Of a stretch of 64,000 nucleotides of DNA, positions 22,246 through 33,571 are shown piece after piece. The notes beneath the pieces are model-generated. The model saw only the letters and a list, made by a program, of their open reading frames with translations, was not told where the DNA came from and did no database searches. Position numbers and translations under genes: made by a program. How positions within the stretch are numbered: position 1 is the first letter of the stretch; every line of letters starts with the position of its first letter. This DNA comes from Eleusine coracana subsp. coracana (Eukaryota > Streptophyta > Magnoliopsida > Poales > Poaceae). The DNA lies in contig CM064434.1 in NCBI GenBank assembly GCA_032690845.1, positions 7,194,108 through 7,258,107 of the forward strand. The letters run 5' to 3'.

Positions 22246-24296
22246 TGATTTCTGAGGTGGTGGCCGGGGGTTTATCTGTTAATTTAGAGATAGGGGTTAG
22301 CTGCATGTGCTCGCCGCACACTTTGCCACCAGCACACGAGTTTCCTCGTGCTCATTGTGCACCGTCACTTTTGTGTCGTGCGGGCACGCCGTCCTTGCAC
22401 TCGGACGCCTGTTTGAGCGTGGCCACGCCTGCCTTCATCTCCCGTACGGGGTAAAATAAATCGAAACGGGCGTACATACATGAGCGTGGCCGTCAGACTC
22501 CTATCTATACAAAGTCGAGAGCCCAAAAAATAGTAGTTCTATCTTGACTACACGAATATGCATTTATTGGGCTGTTCTGACCTCGGGCTTGATATCGAAA
22601 AGCCAGCACATTTTGGCATGTCAATAGAATGAATAGATAGGATTACTCACTCTATTTGAACCTTTGAGGAGCCCAGCTACGGTGAACGGATGAACCATGG
22701 AGATGGAAAGCGACTGGGGTCCTTGCTGCAAATACCAGGGGTCGTTTTGTAAAATATAAAGATCACGGCTATTAAAATCATCCAGAATAGGGGTACATAT
22801 GTAAACTAATCGGATCACAATTATTAATCACGATCCAACTCTGATACTGCGGCTCCATTTCCTTCCCTGGTGAGCTGCCGGCCGTCACCATTGTTGGCCA
22901 AGGAAGGAGAGACGTCATTCCTCTGGGGAAGCTATGGTCATCGGAGAGAGGATGGAGTAGGCGAAGTGCCACATAGCTAGTATTCGCTGAAGGCTGTTTT
23001 TTACAATAATTCATGATGTCGTCTTAGACCTTCTCTGTTTCTGTCATTACAGAGAAGGTGTGCTGATTTTTTTTTAATTTTTTTCATGTGGTACGCCATC
23101 CAAGAGATAGATCAGCGTCATGTGCTCGAAGTAGGAGCACCGTTACAGTAGATCATGATACATATAAAATTAAGGTATCATGGTTTAGATCTAACCATTT
23201 ATTTAAGATGACATTAAATGTAATTACTGGATAATGTTGGAGTTAATTTCTATGATGTTGTTAGTAAAATTCTGATTTCTGGCATGATGATATTTTGATT
23301 GATCATCCGACTTCTATGAAAGAAAGAAAAAAACACAAGATGGAGATAAAATAGTTAAACCTATGATCTTGACCTTCGAAAACGTTTATTTTACATGTCT
23401 ATAAGTTTATTTTTCAGTTATATCCATATGATACTTATGATATCTTATAATGATACTTATGATACTGATGGATCAAAAAGATATCATGATTAAGATCTAA
23501 GCCGTCGGATGAATAAAATAAACGATAGGCATCTATTTTGGTCTACTGTAAAACTACCCCGGAGTAGACGACAAGCCATAAAGGCTCAGGCCTGCTTCCA
23601 AAGGTGCATGATTGTGGGTCGAAGCCGAACGGGCAAGGCTCACCGCGGAAGCCTTACCAACCGAGCACTGCAGCATTGGCGAGAAGATGTGTTAATGCAA
23701 GATGGTATCGAATAAATCAGGCATTCATTCAGTGCTCCTGAATGAACTGTGCTGACCTGAGGAGGCCAGCATGTCTTTTTTTTTTCTTTTTAAGAAAGAA
23801 CTGGCATGCTCAGACCAGAATGCTATGTTTACAGAATTTCAGGTTCTTGTTTGAAGTGACGACATGTAACACAGTTTCAGGTTACCGACATGTAATATAG
23901 TTTCAGCTCCTACAAAAGCATGTTAATCTTTTCTTTGCCCGATTCGTCAAAAGAACTGAAGAATTGTTTTAAAAAATCACTGTTGTGACCTTGTTTGCTT
24001 TTGTTTTAGGTAAACAAAATACTGAAGGAAACTAATGCCAGAGTGTTCATCCACACAGATCCGCTTGTTGTCTTTTTCACTGTTCTGCAAGGTTTTTTAA
24101 TAATATTATTCTAAAGGAGAATTGAAGATCTAGGATAGGAATTGCTAAAATTGCGAAAATAGGTCCCAATCGATTGTGTAGTAACCGACTAGAAGGTGAT
24201 GTCGATGACCTATCGGTCACTGGTCGACCGACTAGTCCCTAGCATGCAAGTGGTCAAATAGGATAGTCGTTAATTGACTAACCGATTATCTTCCAC
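22246..24296. other. Region without recognised genes
   Basis: Mixed intergenic DNA. It holds one possible MITE (23135-23564) and a short perfect hairpin (23028-23059). No exon with conserved protein content was seen. Confidence 0.5.
23135..23564. mobile_element. Possible MITE, 430 bp
   Basis: The ends are roughly inverted: GAGCACCGTTACAGTAGA on the left, and the complement of the right end reads CTCCGGGGTAGTTTTACAGTAGA with indels. A further internal inverted match (TTAGATCTAA and TAAGATCTAA) supports a fold-back element. TAG on both sides could be a 3-bp TSD. Confidence 0.4.
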
Positions 24297-24306
24297 TCGG
24301 CGTGCA

Positions 24307-24566
24307 GTGGTAGATCCAGACAAAAATTGAGGGGGGAGGGGGGGGGAGGGGGGAGGGGGATGAGCATTAACATAAGTTCATATTGTCTCACACATAAATT
24401 GTGGACAAGCATATTTTTTCCATCATCTTCAACCTCTACCCCCCCCCCCCCCATCTCTCTTCCACAACCAGTAAAATCAAGAAGGGGCTATAAGTGGGGT
24501 TCCTCTGTTTGGGGAGAAGTAGACGGGGCTTGAGCCCCACCTACTCCACCGTTAAATCCGCCCCTA
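24307..24566. mobile_element. Small TIR element (MITE), 260 bp
   Basis: It is flanked by TCGGCGTGCA (24297-24306) and TCGGCATGCA (24567-24576), a 10-bp target-site duplication with one mismatch. The ends GTGGTAGATCC and, complemented, TAGGGGCGGATT are imperfect inverted repeats; G-rich and C-rich tracts mirror each other inside. The TSD length suggests a hAT or MULE derivative. Confidence 0.6.
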
Positions 24567-24654
24567 TCGGCATGCAAACAGTGTAATAGCCCTGTTGGTC
24601 ACCCACCCACCGACTAGTTGTCACTTTTAACCCTACGTTGCAACATCTTTTTAT

Positions 24655-25012
24655 TGGTCATCCGTGCCAGACGACGAGGAAGAGGAGTCTGTCATGGACG
24701 GGTGGGCGTGCAAGCAGATGGCCTCGAGCGTAGCCGCCGAGCGAAAGGCGCGCCGGAGTTAGCAAGGGGATCACGGGGCGATGGCAGAGCATCGAAGGCG
24801 TGTTCCGTTTGGCTTTGGTGAGTTATTGACTAACTCGTGTTTGGGCTTGATGGATATAGTAAAATGTTTGGGCCTGTCGGGTCCGCAGGTCGATAGAAAG
24901 GGTATGATCAGACCACTATCCACTACTGGGTCCAGAAACACTCTGGTTTGACCCCGCCAGATGTTGAATCGTGACCGCTAGAGTTCAATCCAAACATAGG
25001 AGGTTTAGACCA
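24655..25012 (-). pseudogene. Broken duplicate of exon 1 and promoter of the DHH-like gene
   Basis: It matches 20475-20880 closely, including CCAGACGACGAGGAAGAGG and the flanking GATATAGTAAAATGTTTGGGCC. Only the first half of exon 1 is present. A deletion near 24760 shifts the frame and removes the Ala/Pro-rich N terminus, and no downstream exons follow. The duplicated upstream region continues to about 25700, interrupted by a SINE. Confidence 0.85.
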
Positions 25013-25033
25013 AAATTTGATGTCCTATAAAAA

Positions 25034-25333
25034 AAACTTGACCTGTGGGGGTATGACGGCTCCCAGACATTGCACTTAAAGAGAAATCTTCTCACGCAGA
25101 TCAAGAAAACCCCCGAACCTCCCTCCCCTCTTACATTGGGGTCACCAGCCTTGTGAGAACCTGGGCCGGGGCCACCATGGGTGACGTTGCTTCCAGAGGC
25201 GAGGCCTTAACCAAATACTTTGGTGCGGAGAGAGGCGAGGAGATTTTTTTTAACACAGATCATAAATTTGCTCTCACTGGGAGTCAAACCTGAGACCTAG
25301 GAGGTGCTACTCAGACACCTTACCATGGATCAC
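25034..25333 (-). mobile_element. tRNA-derived SINE
   Basis: A 21-bp perfect target-site duplication flanks it (25013-25033 and 25334-25354), and the paralogous empty site is at about 20890-20912. On the minus strand the head carries a B-box-like GGTTTGACTCC and an A-box-like TGGTAAGGTGTC, and the element ends in a T run, as several grass SINEs do. Length is about 300 bp. Confidence 0.85.
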
Positions 25334-25732
25334 AAATTTGATGTCCTATAAAAATAGAGAGTTAGATAATCAGCTGAAATTGTGTTTTTTAGAGTAATTA
25401 AAAGGATAAATAGAGGCCTATTAAGGCGTGATTGGTTTCTGTAGCAGCAGAGCCTTGCTCGCACACTAGATGCAGGCCCTTGCTGGCCAGGCTCGCGAGG
25501 CGCATGACGTTTTTATTTGGTTGTGGTATGAACGAGCCAGGCTAAGCACTGATTGGTTGCCTGTTTAGCTCAAGTGAATTCACTTTTACACCTCACATAG
25601 AGTTTTTTAGCACAACGCAAGCCAGATTAGCTGAAAATGAACAAAAAATCACATCTCGGAAGCCACCTCAGAAGTAGCATTTGCAGGAACGAGATCCTCT
25701 GCCGCTCAGCAAAGGGCAGTGTGCCTGTTGAT

Positions 25733-28069
25733 TTTTATTTATTTTTGGATAACTGGTGTCTTTATTAATCCATTAACGGCAGGATACAGAGACGGGGTAA
25801 AAGAACCCCAGGATACATTTTGCAACGCCGCTATGACCGGGCATTGTTGATGATGTTCTAAATGATTACATGTATAAGCACACTGATTTTCTGTTGTTTG
25901 TGCTCCTATGAGCCTGTGCTGCTAATCCATGAGCCGATGTGTTTTGGTCTCGGCTGACCTTGCGTGCAATATAGATGATGTTGTGGTTGTTCTGCTTGAA
26001 CTTGTATAACAGTGGCCGCAGTCTCCAATCTCCTGGGTAGAGAACGAAGTTGTCTTGCTGCAATGTGGTAACCAGAGTTTGGTTGTCTCATGCATAAGTG
26101 AGTTCCGGCAGGTTGAGAGCTTTGTTGATTTTTGAAGCCAGCGCCTCTGCATGTAGAGGAGAGTGAGCACAATGTGCCAACGCCTGGACCTGTATTGCCG
26201 GTGTGATGGGACCGGAGTTGTTGCAGATGAGGACTCTGAGTCCTGCTGAGGTAGTCGGTGCCGGGGTGCTGCTTTGTGGGAATGCCGCATCGATGAAGCA
26301 TGTTGGTCACTGCGAGTCGATGATGGTCAGCATGTCGATGGACCATCGAGGGCAGCGTGCTTCCTGTTGTGGCTGCGGCACCATGTTGTGTTGCTTAACC
26401 GATATGTTGCCAGGATGCCGCTCGGCATCGAATAGAGTCTTTTCACCTTTGGTTTCCGCCTTAGTAGCCAAGTGTACCTGCAAAATAGTCCATTGTTTTT
26501 TGTCGAACCTGTTATCATTCCTTGCTTTCCACAAATGCCAGAGGGTGACAATTGTTTCTTGTAGCCTTGCCGGCGTCGTTGATGGCGGCAAGAGAGCAAC
26601 CATCTGAGTCTGTACGCCTTGAGGTCCTTCAGGTAAGCAGTCAGCCCGAATAGGATTTGTGCCTGAAAACCAAACAACTCTAGCAAAGTTGCAAGTGAAG
26701 AAAAGATGTGCGTCTGTTTCTAGCAAACCACAAATTTTGCAATATTGGTCAATGTGTGTGGTGTACTTGCTTGTCCGCTCCTCGGTAGCCAAAGCTTGCC
26801 TCAACAGTCGCCATGCAAAGGTTTTGTATTTTGGCTGTAGGTTCTTGTGTTTCCAAATGTCCTGCAATAGTTGTAATACCTGAGAGGGCAAAGCCCTACT
26901 TCATGTCTGTGGAACTGGTTGCTGGTGCCGTATTTTGTAGGCTTCCATGGAGGAGCATTGGCCAGGCAAAGCTGGCTGCCAACAAAGGATATTCGGCTGG
27001 TCAACATGAATAACCTGTATTTGTGAGATAGTGTGTAGCGCATGTTGGCCAAAGACTTGTTGAATCTTGTTGATGTCCCATTGACGAGTGCCCGTAATCC
27101 AGAGGTCTACCACAATATTTGGCAGAGGATGGACTGGGTTGGGGTAAATGAGAAGGTCATGCATCTGGCGCCAAAGAGGGCACCAAGGTTCAGTCCAAAT
27201 GTTGGAGTTGCCATTGCAGATTTGGAACGAACAGTGTTCAGTGAAAGTAGGTTTAATAGCTAGGATTGAGCTCCAGAAGACAGATTTAGGAAGGTGAATG
27301 GGAGCAGACCAAAATGAAGTATGAGGGAAGTACTTGGACTTGAGAATAGCACAAAGGAAGGGATCTTGTTGGTTTGTAATGCGCCAAGCAGTGTTTAGGA
27401 GAAGGCTCTGGTTGACTAGGGCTAAGTTTTGGATAACTAAACCTCCTTTGGTTTTAGGTTGAGTGATGACTTCCCAGGCTCTAAAGTTTATGGTGCTCTG
27501 AGAGGGGTCTTTCTTGACTCCAGCCCACCAGAAATTGTGCACAACTGCATTGAGCTTAGCTAATTTTTTTTTGTGAGGATGACATTGGACATGTAGTAGA
27601 TCGGGATAGAAGCAAAAACTGAGTTGATGTAAACTAGTCTGCCGGCATGGTTGAGCTTGTTAGCTTTGATCCTGGTTAGTTTGGCTTTGAAATTATTGAG
27701 GATGAAATTGTAGGTCTCTGTTTGTTTCGTGTGGGAGATGATCAATGGGTGGCCTAGGTGTATGGTTGATGTGTCCATGGGCTGGACTGGGAAGATATTG
27801 TAAATGTGGGCTTTAGTGCTATCCTCCACTTGCCGACTAAAAAGAATTGAAGATTTTGCCCAGTTTGTTCATTGTCCAGATTGTTGGCAAAAGTCATGAA
27901 GGATAGTGTGAATGAGAGTAGCTTCGATAGGGTCAGCTTTGCCACAAATGATAAGGTCGTCGGCATATAGTAAGGAGTGAATCTGAGGGCAGTTGGGTCC
28001 TAGGGATATACCTGACAGGGAGTTGTCCTGAAGAGCATGTTGATCGACATATAGTAAGGAGTGAATCTT
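25733..28069 (-). mobile_element. 5'-truncated L1-type LINE
   Basis: Flanked by a 12-bp TSD with one mismatch, GTGCCTGTTGAT (25721-25732) and GTGCCCGTTGAT (28070-28081). The minus-strand coding order is the RT palm from the YADD motif (about 27960), thumb and connection (27829-27560), LRR-like SKYFPHTSFW region (27542-26901), a zf-RVT zinc finger (CKICGLLETDAHLFFTC, near 26740) and an RNase H remnant (26340-25910). The 3' end has an A-rich tail. Endonuclease and ORF1 are missing, and frames are broken. Confidence 0.88.
27955..28069 (-). repeat. 87-bp duplication of the YADD segment at the LINE's 5' end
   Basis: CATATAGTAAGGAGTGAATCT occurs at about 27964 and again at about 28050. In translation this gives HSLLYVD… followed by HSLLYADD. 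It lies at the truncated 5' end and may have arisen during template switching at insertion. Confidence 0.7.
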
Positions 28070-28081
28070 GTGCCCGTTGAT

Positions 28082-28784
28082 TGGTACCGACCATCCGTTC
28101 GTCTTTTCCTCGCATCTACCGGCCCAACAGAAGAACTCTCGTAGCTCAGTTTGTCCCACCAGCCCAGTAGCACGTGACGCGGTTTCTTCTAGAGGGAAAA
28201 GACAGAGGGAACGAGATGGGATGGAGGGAAAAAATCATTTCAGCTGAAGCTACAATCGGAGGGAGACAAGCACAAGGGTGCAAAAAAAAGGGCAAAGAAA
28301 ACGTCCAGTATAAGAACAAGTACCAATGATATGTCAAAATTTGGAACTAGTGAATTACCATTTGTCATTCAGTTTCATATCTCTGAATTTTTTGACTTTG
28401 TTTTCTTACAAGGCACAAGAGGGATGAAAGGAAGAAAGTAATGGCAAGAGAGAAGAGGCTGAATAATATAAGACCATCAGTTCCTTCACTCAACTATTGA
28501 CTGGAGCAAGCAATGATGATCTGAAAATTGAGTGATTCCTTTAGTTGTAGAGCAACTCATGAGAATTATTTTGTTGTTAATAATTGTATTTTGTTCTCGC
28601 CAATTGCATGGTTTAAACTACATTGCAACTAACGGTAGTGGGTTCTTTTGTTTGAAATGGACATACAAATACAAGATGTAATGTTCAGAATTCAGAGTTC
28701 AGAAAAAAAATGTTTCTTCGACTTAAGCATTCACAAATCTAACACTAGCAGGAACAACTTGGTTTTGTTGCAACCACTGGGCGT
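28082..28784. other. Region without recognised genes
   Basis: The first 60 or so bases continue the inverted repeat copy in which the L1 inserted. The rest shows no gene or element that I recognise. Confidence 0.45.
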
Positions 28785-30530
28785 GCAGTGCCGAGCACGC
28801 CTAGCAAATCGCGGAAGCAGCTTCCCCTCATTGGCAGGGGAGGGAGCTGAGGGCACATGGCACAGGCGGACGTGATAGCAGTGTCGACGGTGTTGATGAG
28901 CTGAAGAGTGAAGCTGAAGAATTGATATGGGCCAGGAGTTCTCGCGTTGGACTGATAGGGGTGAGGTAAAGACGGATAGATGGCCAGTGGCCGTTGATTG
29001 GCACATCAACAGGCGCATTGCTCTCTGCTGAGCGACAATGGAAGATCATGTGCCCATTAGCATCGCACAAGTCAGACCTGCTACCCACTGTAGTCATCCA
29101 ATCATGGCTGATGGGCATGGTTCCTATTTGCATGGAAACAATCATTGCCTCGGTGGGCTGGAGATGCTTGTCTCTTTCCGTCTCTGTGACCGCGAAGACA
29201 ATCTCAGTGATGCCGCCATTGTCTGCCCTATCATGTCCACTAGTAAGAGGCTCCTAGTCCTAGTTCGTTTTTCTTATTCGTGGCCATGTTCTCGGGCGAG
29301 CAAGGTACAGGCAAGAGGTTGTCTTGTTCCTTCCGGTCTAAGTCCGGTGGCCTACGGGATGAGGACCGGCAGAAGAACAATTCAGTTCGCCATGGTTGCT
29401 GGTACTCGGTTGCCACGCCTGCAATCTCTGTAGGCAGACGCGCAAGTGTACACGGCGGAGCTGCAACATCCAGATAGCCTGACCCTACTTAAAATCTAAT
29501 TAATCTCATGATGAAACTCTGTTCGGCCCTTTGCTACGCACACATATTGTAAAATTTTCAGGAGCAAAAAAACAATTATGGTATTGCAGGACTAGTTGGT
29601 TATCCAATGAACTGAAAGGGCAAACAGAGGCCTATTAGAGAGACAAATAATCAGTTGAAACTGTGTTTTTCTTTCCCAGAGTAACTGAAAGGGCAAACAG
29701 AGGCCTATTAGAGAGACAAATAGCAGCTTCCTCTCTTCGGCACGAAAGGGAGCTGAGGGCACATGGCGCACGCGGACGTGATAGCAATGTCGACAGTGTT
29801 GACTTGGAGCTGAAGAGTGAAGCTGGAGAATTGATATGGGCCAGGAGTTATCGCGTTGGGCTGATAGGGGTGAGGTAAAGACGGATAGATGGCCGGTGGC
29901 TGTTGATTGGCACATCAACGGGCACTGCTCTTTGCTGAGCGGCAGCAGAAGATCCTGTTCCCATTTGCATCGCACAAGTCAGACCTGCTACCCACTGCAG
30001 TCATCCAATCATGGCTGACAGGCATGGTTCCTATTTGCATGAAAACAATCATTGCCTCGGTGTGCTAGAGATGCTTGTCTCTTTCCGTCTCCGCAACCAT
30101 AAAGACAGTCTCGGTGACGCCGCCATTGTCTACCCTGTCATGTCAACTGGCAAGAGGCTCTTTGTCGTAGTTCGCTATGCTCGTTCGTGGCCATGTTCTC
30201 GGGCGCGCAGGGTGTGCAGGCAAAAGATTGTCTTGTCCCTTCCGGTCTAAGTCCTGTGGTCTACGGGATGAGGACCGGCGAAACAACAGTTCAGTTCGTC
30301 ATGGTTGATGGTACTCGGCCGCCATGCCTGTAGTATCTGATTTTGTTGAACGTAGGCAGACGCGCAAGTGTACATGGCGGAGCTGCAACATCTAGATAGC
30401 GATTTCAGCAGTGTTCACATATAGCACTGAACGATCTACATGGAATCTCTAACAACGTTTCAAGCCTTGCAAATCATGGAAGCAGCTTCCCCTCATCCGC
30501 ACGGAAGGGAGCTGAGGGCAGGTCCCAAAC
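28785..30530. repeat. About 0.9-kb direct repeat, two full units and a partial third
   Basis: AGCAGCTTCC marks the units at 28816, 29722 and 30481. Units 1 and 2 match over long stretches (GCGGACGTGATAGCA, GGCCATGTTCTCGGGCG, TGAGGACCGGC). Parts are shared with 21264-22245, and a short inverted copy flanks the L1 at 25692-25732/28082-28145. No conserved ORF. Confidence 0.8.
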
Positions 30531-31007
30531 ACGATATTTTTGGTCCGGTCCAGGCATGATATTTTTGAGGAATCTGCTGAAAGAACAGAACCATCCAAAA
30601 GGAAAGCGACGTGGGCGAGAGGGGCATTAAGTTCAGGAGTCGAGATTCAGCTCTGCTATAAAAATGGATAATGTGTTACGAAAAGAAATGATCACGTTGA
30701 GCTTTTGAACCGTCAGTTACCGAATTCTTGAAAATGGTGTTGTTCTGTAACAGAAACATGTGAAATGTACGACGATAATGTTAAACACCAATGCTAAAAT
30801 TTGATTTCTAGCTCTCAAAACAAACCACCTCTGCTTATATTGAGAGGGGAAGGAAGGTAAAATTAGTAGTGGCAGTTACTTTTAAAGCCCGGCCGGGTAC
30901 AGCGACGAAACCAATCGCGCGTGCACACTCATCTTCAGGACACGCGCATCATACATTCGTACGTGTGCAGATTTTGAGCCAGTGTGGTGGTGAACCGGGA
31001 ATTAATG
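30531..31007. other. Region without recognised genes
   Basis: Intergenic sequence between the repeat array and the 3' end of the small membrane-protein gene. Nothing recognised. Confidence 0.5.
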
Positions 31008-31517
31008 TCACGGTACGCCGCGCCCGTCATCCATCTCGCTCTCGCCGCCGCCGTTGCCGCCGCGGTACCGCCTCTTCCACGCCACGAGCGCGACGAGCGC
31101 GAGCAGCATGGCCGCCGCGGCGGGCCCGACGGCGGCCACGAACGCCGGCAGCCCGCCGCCGCCGCCATCCCGCTCCCTTCTCCTTGGCCGACGGCGCCTT
31201 CTTCCCCTGTTCCGCCCTCGGCGGCCGGCGATTCCCTCCACCGCCTCACCATCGCTCCCGTTGCAGCTGCTTCCCTCCGAACTAGAGCCGGCCACGTCGT
31301 CGTTGCCGTGGACGGAGGCAGCCGCGGACTCCCCCTCCTCGACGTGGACCGGCTCCTCCACCGGTACCGGTAACTGGCGGTGGTGCTGCTCCGACGCCGT
31401 CGACTCGGCGTCGGCGTGGTCGTCGGCGTTTTCGCCCCCGTCCTCGACGTGGAAGTGGCGGAGGAGGCCCGACGACGGCGCCCGTGACCGTGACCACGGC
31501 AATCTGAAGAACCTCAT
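31008..31517 (-). CDS. Predicted small single-pass membrane protein, unknown function
   Basis: A single-exon frame of 169 aa starting at the ATG giving MRFFRLPWSR. An in-frame GTG lies 12 nt upstream but is not expected to be used in plants. Residues 20-95 are acidic and low in complexity. An Arg-rich block (RRGRNRGRRRRRPRRR, about 99-114) is followed by a hydrophobic helix (about 123-147, ending in WKRRYRG) and an acidic tail. The Arg block on one side and KRR on the other leave the topology uncertain. It is very GC-rich like many grass single-exon genes, so long frames also occur on the other strand. I do not recognise a family. Confidence 0.5.
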   Translation of the reverse strand: MRFFRLPWSRSRAPSSGLLRHFHVEDGGENADDHADAESTASEQHHRQLPVPVEEPVHVEEGESAAASVHGNDDVAGSSSEGSSCNGSDGEAVEGIAGRRGRNRGRRRRRPRRRERDGGGGGLPAFVAAVGPAAAAMLLALVALVAWKRRYRGGNGGGESEMDDGRGVP

Positions 31518-31529
31518 GATCGCTGACAC

Positions 31530-32517
31530 GGCCTCCTTCCTCCACCTCTCGCTGCCTCAAATTTAAGGGCGCGAGCGGGCGCACAAATGCAGAGATGGGA
31601 ATGGAACTGGAGACGACGAGACAGGCGGCCGGGCTTGTGTTTGGAGTTTGGACGGATGTGTGCAAAAGCCCGGGCGGGTGCTTTGGGCGCACGAAAGCAT
31701 TGCTTTGCTTTGTCGCAGAGGATGGAATGGAAGAGATGCTCGTCACGGCCTGCCGCCTACTGCCCGGATATAGAAAACCTGATGATGATGCCTCCATCTG
31801 GAAAGAGGAGCGGAGAACACAAACACAGGAGAAAGGTCAATGCGTATGTGCAGAGACAATGCCACGCCCGCGAACTCTCTGCCTATGTAACATGTACCTA
31901 GTACTGTCTCTGCCTATTCCATTTACAGGCAGAGGGTACTTGTTGTCCGATCCTTGAGCTTGATCCAACCATTAAAACTGGTATATGTTCATCACCTCAT
32001 CAAGAAAAAAGAGGCTTATCCACTAGCTAGTACTAATACTCCTTTAGGTAGACTCATTTCGACAAACCGTGAACAATATACCAATAGAAAGATAAGAGCT
32101 ATGGTGCCCGGTGGTGACCCGTGTGCAATAGACGAGTAACACGGGAACGGGGAGAAATGAAATGAAGGGCGCAACTTTTGAAAAGTACCAAAATAGTTTT
32201 CTAATTTATTTTGATACATAGTGTGGGTGATTCAGTTTATCCAAAAAAATCAATAAAACTATAGCATGACATTATTTTTGTTTCCCATAATATCTCACAC
32301 TAATTCATACTATTTTAAAATATTATTTGATACTACTTAAAGGATCCATATAGTATAAGCGAATTTGAACTGTTGGATTATAAGTGAATTTGAACCGTCG
32401 GATCAAATGAAATGGATGGTCCATAATAATTCTAGTCTGTTGTAAAGTGCTCAAAGATAAAGCTTCCATCCCTTATTTTGATGGGTCATCCAATGCAAAA
32501 GCAGTCTTAAACAATAC
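31530..32517. other. Region without recognised genes
   Basis: Upstream of the membrane-protein gene. It holds short unrelated frames only and no convincing promoter motif or element. Confidence 0.45.
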
Positions 32518-32520
32518 TTA

Positions 32521-33568
32521 GAGCAAGTCCAGCCGGGAGAGTAAATTGAGGGCCCTATTTTGTCAAATACGGGCCGACTTCTATATTTTCGGGGCCTAAA
32601 ATCGAGCTCAACTCCAGTCCAACTGATCAAATATGACCTCTATTTTTGTTCTGACTAGTGGACCCTACTTGTCAGGTCAACTCCACCACCGATCGGCTTT
32701 TCCCTGTTGCTCCGCCGGATCGAGCCCTGCTCCGGGCGGCTGCTCCCTCTCCTCCCCCACTTCGGCCGCCGCACTGTGCCCGCTCGCCTTGCCCCGCGGC
32801 CGCCGCGGCCTCCCCCACGTCGTCGGCCCTCCTCACGAGCGCGCCACTGGCCTACCTCCCCCGCGCCACCGGCTCTCCTCCCCCGCGCGCGCCGTCGCCT
32901 CTTCCCCCTTTCTTCCCCGATCACCGGCGTCGGCGCCGGTCGCTCTCCTCCCTTTCCCGGTCGCCTGTCCTCCCCCACTCTCGCGCCACCGGTCGCGCGT
33001 CGAAGCTTTCTTCCTCTGTTCGTGCCATCGCATCTTCTTCCCTCCTCCCCCGCTCGCCCTGCTCCCTGCGGATGGCACAACGAAGCACTCCCCCTAGGCG
33101 TCGATCAGCGTGGAGGTGGTGCCGTTGCTCCACATGTCTTCCCGGACCTCGAGGTCGCTACCGTTGGAGGGCGAGGGCTTGCGAAGGGGGATGGCCTTGG
33201 CGACATGGTGGGGGGGGGGGGCGGTGACGGGGTCGGGGACGATGCTAGGAGGCGGGGACAGGGAGCGCGACGACGAGTGCGAGAGGGAGGTCCCGACATC
33301 GTCATCCATGGTCGGAGACAAGCAGCGACATCGCGGCCAGCGGCATCGTCGCCTTTGATTTTCAGGAGCAGAGGAGAGGGAAGAGAGGGAGAAAGAAAAA
33401 AAAAAGTGGACCCCACATTTGGAGGAGAGAATAGAGGGTGAACAAATCTGAGGTGTTTGCATCAAAATTTAGTGGTCTATAAAAGATAGAGACCTAGATA
33501 GAGGATGGGTTGGAGAAGATTTTTTACTCCAAGTGACTAAAACGACAGTCATTGGGCTGGAGTTGCTC
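32521..33568. mobile_element. PIF/Harbinger-type TIR element with a GC-rich interior
   Basis: TTA target-site duplications (32518-32520 and 33569-33571) flank 14-bp terminal inverted repeats, GAGCAAGTCCAGCC and its complement GAGCAACTCCAGCC. The 1048-bp interior has no transposase. Most of it is very GC-rich, unlike its AT-rich ends, suggesting captured genic DNA, although no homologous protein is evident. Confidence 0.8.
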
Positions 33569-33571
33569 TTA

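Noticed and set aside
32633..33441. Long overlapping frames on both strands (up to 244 codons)
   Set aside because: They lie inside a TIR element with extreme GC content, occur on both strands, and show only low-complexity Pro/Arg/Ser translations with no domain.
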